DNA from: VAZQ01 sp963835165
Lineage (GTDB): Bacteria > Pseudomonadota > Alphaproteobacteria > Rhizobiales > Xanthobacteraceae
Direction: 5' to 3'
Length of the DNA: 64,000 bases
Assembly: GCA_963835165.1 (NCBI GenBank)
Contig: CAWIGD010000067.1
Span: 1 to 64,000, forward strand
In this document: piece after piece, positions 34,197 to 43,602 of the stretch
How the letters are laid out: every line of letters starts with the position of its first letter
How positions within the stretch are numbered: position 1 is the stretch's first letter
Made by a program: the position numbers and the translations under genes
The notes under the pieces: model-generated
The model's database searches: none
Seen by the model: only the letters and a program-made list of their open reading frames with translations
What the model was told of the DNA's origin: nothing

Positions 34197-36008
34197 TCAG
34201 GCGGAGGATGCGATGGCAACCGGCGGGCTGGGCTCCTGATCCCGCAGCTGCAAGCGGTAGAACGACGCGTAACGCCCGTTCTTGCGCAACAGGTCGTCGT
34301 GACGTCCCGATTCCGTCACGGTTCCGTCCTCGATGACGAAGATGCGATGGGCGTCGACCACGGTGTGCAGGCGGTGCGCAATCACTATCGTCGTTCGCCC
34401 GCGGCAAAGACGCTCGATCGCCCGCTGCACCTGTCGCTCCGACTCGGAATCGAGCGAAGCCGTGGCCTCGTCGAGCAGGATGACCGGCGCGTCCTTGAGC
34501 AAGGCGCGCGCCACCGAAATGCGTTGGCGCTCGCCGCCGGCGACCCGCATGCCATGCTCGCCGACCGGGGTATCGTATCCGCGCGGAAAGGCCATGATGA
34601 AGTCGTGCGCATAGGCCGCTTTGGCGGCGGCAACGATCTCGGCCTCGGTCGCGCCGGGGCGGCCGAGCGCAATGTTCTCGCGCACCGAGCCGCGAAACAG
34701 GAACACGTCCTGTCCGACATACGCGACCTGGCTGCGCAGCGAGTGGCGCGACACCGCCGCGATATCCTGTCCGTCGATCGCGATAACGCCGGCGTCGATC
34801 TCATAGAAACGCAGGATCAAGTTGAGGATCGTCGATTTGCCGCCGCCGGAGGGGCCCACCAATGCGGTCACGCTTCCGGGCTCCGCCACGAAGGACAGGT
34901 TCCTGATGACTTTCTCGCCTGGATGGTAAGCGAATTGAACCTTTGCGAACTCGACATGTGCGGCGGAAAGCGTCAGCGGCGGCTTGTCTTCGTCGGGTTG
35001 CTCCGTCGGCGGATGATCGATGACATCGAACAGGACGCGCACTCCGACGAGGCCGCTGTTGAGATCGATGTTGAGGCGGGCGAGCCGCTTCGCCGGCTCA
35101 TAGGCCAGCATGAAGGCAGCGAGGAATGAAAAGAATTGCCCCGGCGTTGCCCCGGTCTCGATCACACGGAAGCCGCCGTAGACCAGTGCGCCGGCGATCG
35201 CGAATCCTCCGAGCGCTTCCATCAGCGGGCCGGAGCGGTAGGCGATCCGCGCCCACTTGTTCGACTCCTTCTCCACTTCCGCGACGTGCGTGTCGAAGCG
35301 CGCGCGCATGCCGTCTTCGAGCGTGAACGCCTTGAGCGTGCGCATGCCCTGTAGCGTCTCCTGCAGCGTCTCCAGAATATGCGTGCTGCCGGTAAACTGG
35401 TGAAAGGCGATGGTCTTGATGCGGCGGATCATCTTGCGCAGGATCAGCATCGCCGGAGGTACCACGATGATGCTAAGGAGCGACATCACGGGATCCTGCA
35501 CGGCCATGACAGCGGCCAGCCCGATGAGCGAGAGCAGGTCGCGGCCAATCGAGGTAATGAGAAGGTTCAACACCTGGCTCGCCGCGGCGGCGCCGGTGGT
35601 GAGCCTCGCCATGAACTCGGAGCTGTGGCGGTCGGCAAAAAAACCGATGTTATGTTGCAGCAACTTGGCGAACATCCGCCGCTGATTGTCGGCGACGATC
35701 CGGTTGCCGATGCGGGCCAGCGTGAGCGCCTGTCCATAGGTCGCCATTGCCTTGATCATGAAGATCACGGCGGTGACGATGGCGAGGATGATGATCCCGG
35801 GGAGGTTCTTGTGGACATAGGCCTGATTGATCACGTCGCCGATCAAATAGGCGCCGAGCGCCGTGCTGGCTGCGGCGATCCCCATGAGGCCGAACGCGAG
35901 CGCGTAGCGGCGCCATTGGCCGGCCGCCTGTTCCACCAGGAGCCGCCGGACCAAGCTGGCCGTGCCGCTGGGGTCGGCAAACATCCGCTGGAAATAAGAT
36001 TTAAACAT
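34197..36008 (-). CDS. MsbA-like ABC exporter (fused membrane and ATPase domains)
   Basis: The 603-residue half-transporter has a six-helix ABC_membrane domain (about 30-320) including FFADRHSSEFMARLTTGAAA. A nucleotide-binding domain follows: Walker A GPSGGGKST (385-393), Walker B VILLDEATASLD (509-520) and switch IVIAHRLHTV. The signature is VAGGERQR rather than LSGGQ-type. The start at 36008 has GGGAGG just upstream. It begins the LPS locus and is divergent from waaC, so flipping of lipid A-core across the inner membrane is the likely role, though other lipid or peptide export cannot be excluded. Confidence 0.88.
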   Translation of the reverse strand: MFKSYFQRMFADPSGTASLVRRLLVEQAAGQWRRYALAFGLMGIAAASTALGAYLIGDVINQAYVHKNLPGIIILAIVTAVIFMIKAMATYGQALTLARIGNRIVADNQRRMFAKLLQHNIGFFADRHSSEFMARLTTGAAAASQVLNLLITSIGRDLLSLIGLAAVMAVQDPVMSLLSIIVVPPAMLILRKMIRRIKTIAFHQFTGSTHILETLQETLQGMRTLKAFTLEDGMRARFDTHVAEVEKESNKWARIAYRSGPLMEALGGFAIAGALVYGGFRVIETGATPGQFFSFLAAFMLAYEPAKRLARLNIDLNSGLVGVRVLFDVIDHPPTEQPDEDKPPLTLSAAHVEFAKVQFAYHPGEKVIRNLSFVAEPGSVTALVGPSGGGKSTILNLILRFYEIDAGVIAIDGQDIAAVSRHSLRSQVAYVGQDVFLFRGSVRENIALGRPGATEAEIVAAAKAAYAHDFIMAFPRGYDTPVGEHGMRVAGGERQRISVARALLKDAPVILLDEATASLDSESERQVQRAIERLCRGRTTIVIAHRLHTVVDAHRIFVIEDGTVTESGRHDDLLRKNGRYASFYRLQLRDQEPSPPVAIASSA

Positions 36009-36191
36009 ACGCCTCCCGTTGCGCGACGGCCTGGAGCCCGCGGCGCGGCAGAGCGCCCTTCTTGCCCAGGCAGCAGCGCTTTTCAAGCGGAATCGGCCCA
36101 CTTCCAGGATGCCCGGTTACGCGGCGAAGGCACGTGTCCGCGCCCGGTGACAATCCGGCGCGCGCCTTGTAGAGCGTAATGGTCCGTGCAG

Positions 36192-37139
36192 ATGTCCGAC
36201 ATCCTGTTCATCAAGACGTCCTCGCTTGGCGATGTGATCCACCACATGCCGGCGCTCACCGAGGCCCGGCGCCATCGGCCGGGCGGGCGGTTCTTCTGGG
36301 TGGTGGAGGAGGCGTTCGCACCGCTCGTCCAGCTTCACCCGGCCGTCTCCAAGGTTATTCCAGTCGCAACGCGCCGCTGGCGGAGGAAGGCGCTTGATCC
36401 ATCGACGTGGCGGGAGATGGCGAGCTTCCGGCGCGCCATACGCGAGCGCAGCTATGACGATGTCATCGATAGCCAGGGGCTGGTCCGGTCCGCGCTCATG
36501 GCGCGAATGGCACTCGGCCGCCGGCACGGCTATGACGCCGACAGTATTCGCGAGCGGGCGGCGTCATGGCTCTACGACGCGCAGCATGCTGTCGCGCGCG
36601 ACCTTCATGCCATCGCGCGCAATCGCCTTTTGACCGGCCTCGCGCTCGGCTATGCGCCCGCCGGCCCCATCGATTTCGGGCTCACTCGTGACGATCTCGC
36701 GGCAACGAGGGGCGAGTCGTACGGCATCCTCTTCCATGCCACCGCGCGTCCCGAAAAGGAGTGGCCCGAGGCATCGTGGGTGGCACTGGGGCGTATCTTG
36801 GCCGCGCGCGGCACCTCGCTCGTGCTGCCGTGGGGGACGCAAGCCGAGCACGCGCGCAGCGGACGTATCGCCGCGGCGCTCGCGAACGCGGAGGTGCCCG
36901 AGCGGCAACCCCTCGACCGGATGGCGCGCCTCGTTGCGGGGGCGTCGTTCGTCATCGGCACGGACACCGGACTGCTGCATCTCGCGGCGGCGTTCGGCGT
37001 GCCGCTGGTCGCAATTTTCGTGGGTAGCGAGCCGAGCCTGACCGGACCGATGGGGGAGGGACCGATCGCCGTCGTGGGTGGCAAGCGCAAGCTGCCGACG
37101 GTCGAGGACGTCATGGCCGCGCTCGAGAGGCTCGTCTAG
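36192..37139 (+). CDS. waaC: LPS heptosyltransferase I (WaaC-like, GT9)
   Basis: The 315-residue enzyme should add the first heptose from ADP-heptose to Kdo2-lipid A on the cytoplasmic face. The N-terminal ILFIKTSSLGDVIHHMPALT is the WaaC signature, and the C-terminal sugar-nucleotide site has GTDTGLLHLAAAFGVPLVAI with FVGSEPSLTGP. The ATG at 36192 fits family N-termini; a GTG two codons earlier is possible. A strong bidirectional terminator follows. The window also encodes WaaF, HldD and HldE, consistent with a heptose-containing core. Confidence 0.9.
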   Translation: MSDILFIKTSSLGDVIHHMPALTEARRHRPGGRFFWVVEEAFAPLVQLHPAVSKVIPVATRRWRRKALDPSTWREMASFRRAIRERSYDDVIDSQGLVRSALMARMALGRRHGYDADSIRERAASWLYDAQHAVARDLHAIARNRLLTGLALGYAPAGPIDFGLTRDDLAATRGESYGILFHATARPEKEWPEASWVALGRILAARGTSLVLPWGTQAEHARSGRIAAALANAEVPERQPLDRMARLVAGASFVIGTDTGLLHLAAAFGVPLVAIFVGSEPSLTGPMGEGPIAVVGGKRKLPTVEDVMAALERLV

Positions 37140-37161
37140 CGAGGGGCCGCTCGGTCGCGCA

Positions 37162-37198
37162 AAACAAAACCCCCGGCGGTTTCCCGCCGGGGGTTTGT
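37162..37198. terminator. bidirectional rho-independent terminator
   Basis: A perfect 13-bp stem AAACCCCCGGCGG / CCGCCGGGGGTTT (37167-37179 and 37184-37196) with a TTTC loop is flanked by A-rich and T-rich sequence. It sits 23 bp past waaC and 24 bp past the convergent porin gene and should serve both. Confidence 0.85.
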
Positions 37199-37222
37199 AG
37201 CTTGCCAGGATCGCTCAGGCGA

Positions 37223-38764
37223 TCATGGATAGAAGTTGCGCTGCCAGCGGAACATCGCGGACCATACGTCCTGGTCGTCGAGGACGAAGACCGGGGGCCG
37301 CGAGCCCGACGCGGGCACGATGGCGGGGCCTTTGAAGGCGGTGTTGCGCTTGGAGTAAAGCACTTCGAGGCCGATATCGAGCTGCGGCACCGGGTTCCAC
37401 TGCGTCCGTGTGCCGGCTTCCCAGAAGTCGTAGTCGGGGCTGCAGCTGTTGCCCGGGAGGGGCTGGATCGTGCTCAGAGCGGGCGCGATCGCGGCGCGGC
37501 CGCATCCCACCGCCACGCCAGGCAGGCGCTGCTGGATCAGGGCGGTCGCATTGTCGTTGTAGTTGACGTTGACGTAGCCGCCGAAGAACGAGGTGCGCCA
37601 TTTCGGGTTCCAGATGTGCTCGTACCCGGCGAGAGCGCTCCACACCCGGGTGAGCTCGATTTGGGTGCCGTTGGCGAAGACGCCGTCGGCGATCCAGCCC
37701 GCGCCCACGCTGGTGTTGGAGTTGTAGAGCGTGAACACAGCGTTGTTGGTGCAGAAGCCCGGAGCGCCTTCGGCGTAGCAGACGTTGAAGCCGATCATGT
37801 CGCCGCCCGGCAGGTTGAACTTGGCGCCGCCAGCCAACGCCCAGCCGTACTTGTCTTCGGGATGGCCGTTGTCCACCCCTCCGAAGGGGGGGACGTTTAC
37901 AGCGGCGTTGGCACCGTAGTAGGCGCCGCTGACATCATGCAAGGCAGCGCTGATGCCGGCGAAGCCCCAGGCCTGATCAACGCGCAAGTTGGCGATGATG
38001 TCAGGGACCCGGAAGCCGAAGGCTGTGGCGAGCGTTGTTGATCGCGAACGCGTTGTCGGTGACGAGCGCGGTGGCCGGGATCGCGAAGCCGACCGCCGCC
38101 AGGTCCACCGTGCCACCCTTGCGGGTTGCGGGGTCTTCGAGCGACAGCGTGCCGGAGAAGCCGTTGCCGAACTGGGCGGTATAGGCCCAGAGGTTCTGGC
38201 CCGAGGCGCCGGTATCACCGGAGACCCGCACGTTGTGGTAGCTGTAGGCGCCGCCGTAGGTGAAGAGGTCGAAGAACGACTGCGACCGGCCCACCGTGAA
38301 GCCCGCAAACTGGATGAACGCGCGATCCCAGAACGGAGTTGACGGTGGTGCCGCCGCCGGTGGTCGCCTGGCGTGGTGTTCTCGACGCCGAAGCGGATGT
38401 AGGTGCGCAGCGTGCCGTATTCGGTCTGCTGGCGGATGTCCCACGAGGTCACCCCGCGAACACGGTAGTTGATGTCGTTGGTCAGGTCGCGGGTGAAGCG
38501 ACCCTGGCTAAGCTCGCCGCCGGCGCTGTCGCCGACGACGACACCGCCGCCGCCCATGTTGTACTCGGCCTGAACACGCAAATACCCGCCCAGCTTCAGG
38601 CAGGTGTCGGTGCCGGGAATGTAGTAGAACCCATCCCCGTACAGGCTGCAGATCTTCACATAATTTACCGGCGCTGCCTTCACAGGCATGTCGGCGGCTT
38701 GCGCCCCAGCGACCGCGACGAGACCCGCGGCGGTACCGAGCAGAAGAGTTTTCACAGAGTTCAT
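37223..38764 (-). pseudogene. alphaproteobacterial porin (Porin_2/Omp2b family), frame-disrupted in the middle
   Basis: This outer-membrane beta-barrel porin has a signal peptide (MNSVKTLLLGTAAGLVAVAG, ending AQA), the characteristic VNYVKICSLYGDGFYYIPGT and CLKLGGYLRVQAEYN, and a C-terminal Trp/Phe-rich end (FRWQRNFYP). Between about 38030 and 38385 the family-like sequence (AFIQFAGFTVGRSQSFFDLF, GFSGTLSLEDPATRKGG) lies in a different frame. The two ends share one frame and the total length is a multiple of three. Compensating indels, probably sequence errors, are the simplest explanation. GGGGG precedes the ATG by five bases. Confidence 0.82.
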
Positions 38765-38987
38765 GTTAGCCCCCCAAATCCCCATTTGAGCTGGCAATGA
38801 TAATAGGGCGTTCTTGGCGTCCGACAACGAGAAAGCGATGTTCACACAGGCGGACAGCGCTGTTTCCAGCCGACTGTTGCAAGAATGTTTCACAAATCGA
38901 GCGGGAACTAGGCCGACATGTCGCACTTCGTGCGCAATCGGCCAAGTTTCGGCTCCCGGCATCGTTAGCGCGAAGATTCGGCTTGGA

Positions 38988-40022
38988 TCAGGGAGCGACA
39001 GGCATCGGCAGCGTCGCCTGGCGAATCGCGGTTTCGACCTGATCAACAGAAATGTCCCGCATGCACAGGTGATGGCCGAGGTGGCAGACCGGTTTGTGAC
39101 ACGGCCGGCAGGGGAGTTTGCTCGCGGTCTCGATCACGGCGGCGATCGGATTGAGCGGCGCCCAGTGCCAGGGGCTGGTGGGACCGAAAATACCCACCGC
39201 CGCAGTTCCAAGCGCGGCCGCGACATGGAGGAGCCCGGAATCGTTGGAAACAGCGGTACTGGCGGCCGCGAGCGCAAGGATGGCATTGCGCAGGTCCGGC
39301 CCCGTCAGGTCGCGGATGTCGCCCCGGTCAGACCGTACGATTTGCGCCGCAATCTCCCTTTCCCCCGGCCCCCCGATCACCCAGACCCAGGTTCCCTCGG
39401 CCGCGAGGCGTTGCGCCAGTTCGGCGTAATAGGCTGCGGGCCAGCGCTTGGATGGCCCGACCGCGCCCGGCGCGAGCGCCACCACCGGACGGCCGTCGAG
39501 TGCGAGCCCCAGCCGCTCGCGCCACGCCCGGAGTTCGGTCGCGGACACCTTGAGTTCCGGCAACGGCCATTGGCTGGGGGCTTCTGCCCCCTCGGGTAAG
39601 GCAAGCGTCGCGCAGCGGTCGACCATGCGCGGGAGCCGGCGCTCGCCAAAGCGCAGATCGTTAACCAGGCCGAAGCGGGCTTCACCGACGAAACCGGTAC
39701 GCAGGGGTACCCCGGCGAGCGCGGGGGCCAATGCGGATTTCCAGGTCCGCGGCATAATAAGCGCTCGCCCGTAACCCTCCGCCCTCAGCCGCTTGGCGAG
39801 CGCGCGATGCTGGCCGAAGGCCAGGCGGGTCCGCGGCAAGTCGACCACGATCCCTTTGCGCACGCCCGGCATATAGTCCAGCAGCGGCGCGACCATCGAG
39901 GTCGTCAGCACATCGATGGGATGCCCTGGAAATCGCTGATTCAGCAGCCGGACAACCGTGTGGCAGCGAACGAAGTCGCCGATCCACATGTAGGGCACGA
40001 GCAGAATTGGCGATTCAGGCAT
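38988..40022 (-). CDS. waaF: LPS heptosyltransferase II (WaaF-like, GT9)
   Basis: The 344-residue GT9 enzyme should add the second heptose to the LPS inner core. It shows ILLVPYMWIGDFVRCHTVVR near the start and ALAPGAVGPSKRWPAAYYAE in the interdomain region. The donor site has VSNDSGLLHVAAALGTAAVG with IFGPTSPWHWAPL, and the C-terminal Cys cluster LPCRPCHKPVCHLGHHLC is shared with WaaF proteins. It lies in a divergent position to hldD (224 bp apart). Confidence 0.9.
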   Translation of the reverse strand: MPESPILLVPYMWIGDFVRCHTVVRLLNQRFPGHPIDVLTTSMVAPLLDYMPGVRKGIVVDLPRTRLAFGQHRALAKRLRAEGYGRALIMPRTWKSALAPALAGVPLRTGFVGEARFGLVNDLRFGERRLPRMVDRCATLALPEGAEAPSQWPLPELKVSATELRAWRERLGLALDGRPVVALAPGAVGPSKRWPAAYYAELAQRLAAEGTWVWVIGGPGEREIAAQIVRSDRGDIRDLTGPDLRNAILALAAASTAVSNDSGLLHVAAALGTAAVGIFGPTSPWHWAPLNPIAAVIETASKLPCRPCHKPVCHLGHHLCMRDISVDQVETAIRQATLPMPVAP

Positions 40023-40245
40023 GTTCGTTACATGGTCGGCTCGCGGTCCACCGCGCTCCGTTCGTCTTGCGTTGGAACCCGATGTGCCGGCAGAGCCCCA
40101 GAGCGGTTAGCTTGCCCCTTTATGCCTGTCCAGTGCACCCGGACGCCTGTGGGGCGCTCCGGGAGCGGGCGGGAGGCGATACCGGAAAGTTGCACCTGTG
40201 GGCGCTCTCGGGCAAAGGAAGCGCGGGCAGGCGCGGTGGGTACGG

Positions 40246-41223
40246 ATGTTATTGGTCACCGGCGGGGCTGGTTTCATCGGCTCCAATTTGGTCGCTAGCC
40301 TCAATGAGGCCGGGCGGACCGATATCGTGGTTAACGACGTGCTCGGCGACGCGGGCAAATGGCGCAATCTCGGCACGCGCCAACTCGCGGACGTGGTGCC
40401 GCCCGAGGAACTCATCAGCTGGCTCGAACGCCGCAAGCTCGACGCGGTCATCCATCTCGGTGCCATTTCCGATACCACTGCCACCGACGGGGATCTCGTC
40501 CTCGCCACCAATTTCCGCCTCTCGCTCAAGCTGCTGGATTGGTGCACGGCGACGCGTACGCCGTTCCTTTATGCCTCATCCGCGGCGACCTATGGCGACG
40601 GCGCCCAGGGCTTCGATGACGAGTTATCGCCGGCGGCGTTGCAGCGGCTGCGGCCGATGAATCTGTACGGGTTCAGCAAACATCTGTTCGATCTCGCGAT
40701 CGTGGATCGTTTCGCCAAGGGCGCGAAACTCCCGCCGCAATGGGCGGGCCTGAAGTTCTTCAACGTGTTCGGCCCGAACGAGTACCACAAGGGTGAAATG
40801 ATCAGCCTGGTCGGCAAGCGCTTCGACGAGGCGAAGGCCGGCAAAACGGTGCGCCTGTTCAAGTCCCACCGCGACGGCATCGGGGACGGCGAGCAGAAGC
40901 GCGACTTCATCTACGTCGATGACGCCGTCGCGGTCGTGCGCTGGCTCCTCGATACGCCCTCGGTGTCTGGCATCTTCAATGTCGGCACCGGCAAAGCGCG
41001 TAGCTTCCGCGATCTGATCTCGGCCATGTTCCGCGCACTCGGGCGCGCGCCGGACATCGAGTATGTCGACATGCCGCCGGCGATCCGCGATCAGTACCAA
41101 TATTTCACCCAAGCTAAGGTCGAAAACCTGCGCAAGGCAGGCTACAACGCCGACTTCACCCCGCTCGAGGAGGGGGTGACCCGGTATGTCACGTTCCTGA
41201 ACCAGCCCGACCGATATCGGTGA
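40246..41223 (+). CDS. hldD: ADP-L-glycero-D-manno-heptose 6-epimerase
   Basis: The 325-residue extended SDR has the NADP-binding GGAGFIGSN (residues 6-14), FLYASSAATYGDGAQGF, the catalytic LYGFSK Tyr/Lys pair and the HldD-type segments FNVFGPNEYHKGEMIS and SHRDGIGDGEQKRDFIYVDD. It converts ADP-D-glycero- to ADP-L-glycero-manno-heptose, the donor for WaaC and WaaF. The ATG at 40246 starts directly at the Rossmann strand, as in the family. hldE follows after 34 bp, so the two form an operon. Confidence 0.94.
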   Translation: MLLVTGGAGFIGSNLVASLNEAGRTDIVVNDVLGDAGKWRNLGTRQLADVVPPEELISWLERRKLDAVIHLGAISDTTATDGDLVLATNFRLSLKLLDWCTATRTPFLYASSAATYGDGAQGFDDELSPAALQRLRPMNLYGFSKHLFDLAIVDRFAKGAKLPPQWAGLKFFNVFGPNEYHKGEMISLVGKRFDEAKAGKTVRLFKSHRDGIGDGEQKRDFIYVDDAVAVVRWLLDTPSVSGIFNVGTGKARSFRDLISAMFRALGRAPDIEYVDMPPAIRDQYQYFTQAKVENLRKAGYNADFTPLEEGVTRYVTFLNQPDRYR

Positions 41224-41257
41224 CGGCATGGCCCGGCAGTAGTCCAGCGATCGCGCG

Positions 41258-42727
41258 ATGTTTGACTTCGAAGAAGTGATCAAGCTCGTTTCCGAGCAGA
41301 CCGTCGTCTGCATCGGAGACTTGATGCTTGACGATTTCGTCTACGGCGAGGTCTCGCGCATTTCGCCCGAAGCGCCGGCTCCCATTCTGGCAGTGACACG
41401 CAATGATCTCACCGTCGGCGGCGCGGGCAACGTCGCGCGCAACATTGCTGGCCTCGGCGCCCGCTGCGTTTTCATCGGTGTCGTCGGCGAGGATGAAGCG
41501 AGCCGTACGTTGATGCGGGCTCTTGCCGCCGAGCCCCTGATCGAGCCCCACCTCGTTGTCGACCCGGCGCGCCCGACCACGCGCAAGGTCCGTTTCGTCT
41601 CCGAGCATCATTCGACCCACCTGCTCCGCGCCGACTGGGAATTGGCGGAAGAGATCAACACCCGGACCGAGAAGGCTCTGATCGATCGTGCGTTGGCGGC
41701 GTTGCCGCGGGCTGGGAGCGTCGTGTTGTCCGACTATGCCAAAGGCGCGCTGACGCCGCGTGCCATCCGGGAAATCATCGATGCGGCGAAACGCGCGGGC
41801 GTCCCGGTCATCGTCGATCCCAAGGCGGTCGACTACTCGATCTATCGCGGCGCGACCGTCCTCAAGCCAAACCGCAAGGAACTCTCGGACGCAACACGCC
41901 GGCGCGCGGAAACCGACGAGGACGTGATCGCGGCCGCGTCGGAATTGAATCGGCTTCTCGGCACCGACGCCGTCGTGGTCTCGCTCAGCGACGCCGGTTT
42001 GATCCTGGTGCCGAGCGAAGGCGCGGCGCTGCATGTGCCCGCGTACCCGGTCAAGGTGCGGGATACGTCGGGCGCGGGGGATACCGTGGTTGCCACCCTG
42101 GCGGTGATGCTCGCAACCGAGGTCGACTATGAGACCGCCGTGCGCGCGGCCAATGCAGCCGCGGCCGTCGTGGTCGGCAAACGCGGCACCGCCACGGTCT
42201 CAGCCGCGGAGTTGCGCTCCCGCTTTGTGCCCGCCGCCTCGCTCGCTCCCGAGGAGAAGATCGTCTTCGACTGGGCGGTGCTGGACGAGCGGCTCGCCGA
42301 GTGGCGGGGCTTGCGCATCGGCTTTACCAACGGCTGCTTCGATCTCCTTCATCCAGGGCACATCAAGCTGCTGTCGGAGACGCGCGCCAAGTGCGACCGT
42401 CTCATCGTTGGTCTCAACAGCGATGCGTCCGTACGTCGATTGAAGGGCGACGGGAGGCCGGTGCAACAGGCCCATGCGCGCGCCGAGGTGCTGGCGGCGC
42501 TCCAGGCGGTCGACCTTGTCGTCATCTTCGATCAGGACACGCCGCTCGAATTGATCCGCCGCGTGCGCCCGAAGATCCTGGCCAAGGGCGGCGATTACCG
42601 GCGCGAGGAGGTCGTGGGCCATGCGCTGGTCGAAGAGGACGGCGGCCAGGTGATCCTGATCGATCTCGTGCCCGGCTTCAGCACCACCAGAATCGTCCGC
42701 CAATCGCGTGCGCCGAAATCGAATTAG
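41258..42727 (+). CDS. hldE: bifunctional heptose 7-phosphate kinase / heptose 1-phosphate adenylyltransferase
   Basis: The 489-residue two-domain enzyme has the canonical order. The N-terminal PfkB kinase (about 1-320) has GDLMLDDFVYGEVSRISPEA, GGAGNVARNIAGLGA, KPNRKEL and the anion hole VRDTSGAGDTVVATLAV. The C-terminal nucleotidyltransferase (about 345-489) has FTNGCFDLLHPGHIKLL and KGGDYRREEVVG. It makes ADP-heptose for HldD. The full pathway also needs GmhA and GmhB activities; candidates lie 16 kb downstream. Compare the second HldE-like protein at 62399-63946, whose domains are in reverse order. Confidence 0.95.
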   Translation: MFDFEEVIKLVSEQTVVCIGDLMLDDFVYGEVSRISPEAPAPILAVTRNDLTVGGAGNVARNIAGLGARCVFIGVVGEDEASRTLMRALAAEPLIEPHLVVDPARPTTRKVRFVSEHHSTHLLRADWELAEEINTRTEKALIDRALAALPRAGSVVLSDYAKGALTPRAIREIIDAAKRAGVPVIVDPKAVDYSIYRGATVLKPNRKELSDATRRRAETDEDVIAAASELNRLLGTDAVVVSLSDAGLILVPSEGAALHVPAYPVKVRDTSGAGDTVVATLAVMLATEVDYETAVRAANAAAAVVVGKRGTATVSAAELRSRFVPAASLAPEEKIVFDWAVLDERLAEWRGLRIGFTNGCFDLLHPGHIKLLSETRAKCDRLIVGLNSDASVRRLKGDGRPVQQAHARAEVLAALQAVDLVVIFDQDTPLELIRRVRPKILAKGGDYRREEVVGHALVEEDGGQVILIDLVPGFSTTRIVRQSRAPKSN

Positions 42728-42748
42728 GGACTGGCAACTCCTTGATCC

Positions 42749-42819
42749 AGTGTCCTTCGGTTCCGAAGTTCGCAAACGAGGGTACCGCACAATGCTGCGG
42801 ACTTCGGAACCGGGACACT
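42749..42819. repeat. inverted repeat between hldE and fkbM
   Basis: AGTGTCC TTCGGTTCCGAAGT (from 42749) and ACTTCGGAACCG GGACACT (to 42819) are complementary arms of about 24 bp, with TTCGCA/TGCGGA continuing inward. It lies 20 bp beyond the hldE stop and could terminate or attenuate transcription before the methyltransferase gene. It resembles other dispersed rhizobial palindromes. Confidence 0.55.
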
Positions 42820-42848
42820 AGTGGACCGCGGGGAGAACGGCTGTAGGC

Positions 42849-43562
42849 ATGATCGTGCGCGAAGGACGCGAGCAGGAGCTCGTGCGGGCGTTTTTCAAGG
42901 GCGCGCGATCCGGCTTCTTCGTCGAGGTCGGGGCCAACCGGCCGCGACAGGAATCGCAGACCTGGCACCTCGAGCGGCTGGGCTGGACCGGCGTTCTGGT
43001 CGAGCCGCAACCCGACCTTGCCGAAGAGCTGCGCCGCGACCGCTCCGCCAACGTGATTGCCGTCGCCTGCTCCTCGCCGGGAAACGCCGGCCGGCTGATG
43101 CGCCTTCACGTCGCCGGCGCCTTGTCGTCGCTCGATCGCGATCGAATGGCGCCCGGGGCCGACCCCGAGCGGATCATCGAAGTGCCGATCAGAACGCTCG
43201 ACGACATTCTGATCGAAGCCGGGGCGCCAACGCGGTTCGATTTTCTGTCGATCGACGTCGAAGGTCACGAGCTCGAAGTGCTCAGCGGGTTCGATGTCGT
43301 TCGCTGGCGTCCGAGGCTCATTTTGCTCGAAGATCACGTCGGCAGCCTTGATAGGCACCAATTCCTGAAAGGCGCCGGCTATCGCCTGATCCGTCGCTTC
43401 GAAAACAACGGCTGGTATGTTCCGCGTGATGCGCCGGTCGCCATCGGCTTGCGCGAGCGCTGGAATATTGTTCGCAAGTACTATCTCGGCCTGCCGTTCC
43501 GGATCGCACGCAACCGGTCGCGCGCCTTGCGTCGGCGTCTGCGGGAGCGAACGATCAGGTGA
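42849..43562 (+). CDS. FkbM-family methyltransferase
   Basis: The 237-residue SAM-dependent methyltransferase has FFVEVGANRPRQESQTWHLE as SAM motif I, VLVEPQPDLAEEL, and RFDFLSIDVEGHELEVLSGF with the conserved SIDVEGHE of the FkbM group. A basic C-terminal tail (RNRSRALRRRLRERTIR) may bind membrane or LPS. In this setting O-methylation of a core or O-chain sugar is likely, but the acceptor is unknown. Confidence 0.88.
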   Translation: MIVREGREQELVRAFFKGARSGFFVEVGANRPRQESQTWHLERLGWTGVLVEPQPDLAEELRRDRSANVIAVACSSPGNAGRLMRLHVAGALSSLDRDRMAPGADPERIIEVPIRTLDDILIEAGAPTRFDFLSIDVEGHELEVLSGFDVVRWRPRLILLEDHVGSLDRHQFLKGAGYRLIRRFENNGWYVPRDAPVAIGLRERWNIVRKYYLGLPFRIARNRSRALRRRLRERTIR

Positions 43563-43602
43563 ACTTGCGGCCGGCGACGGACGTACTGCAGGGGACGTGC
43601 CG

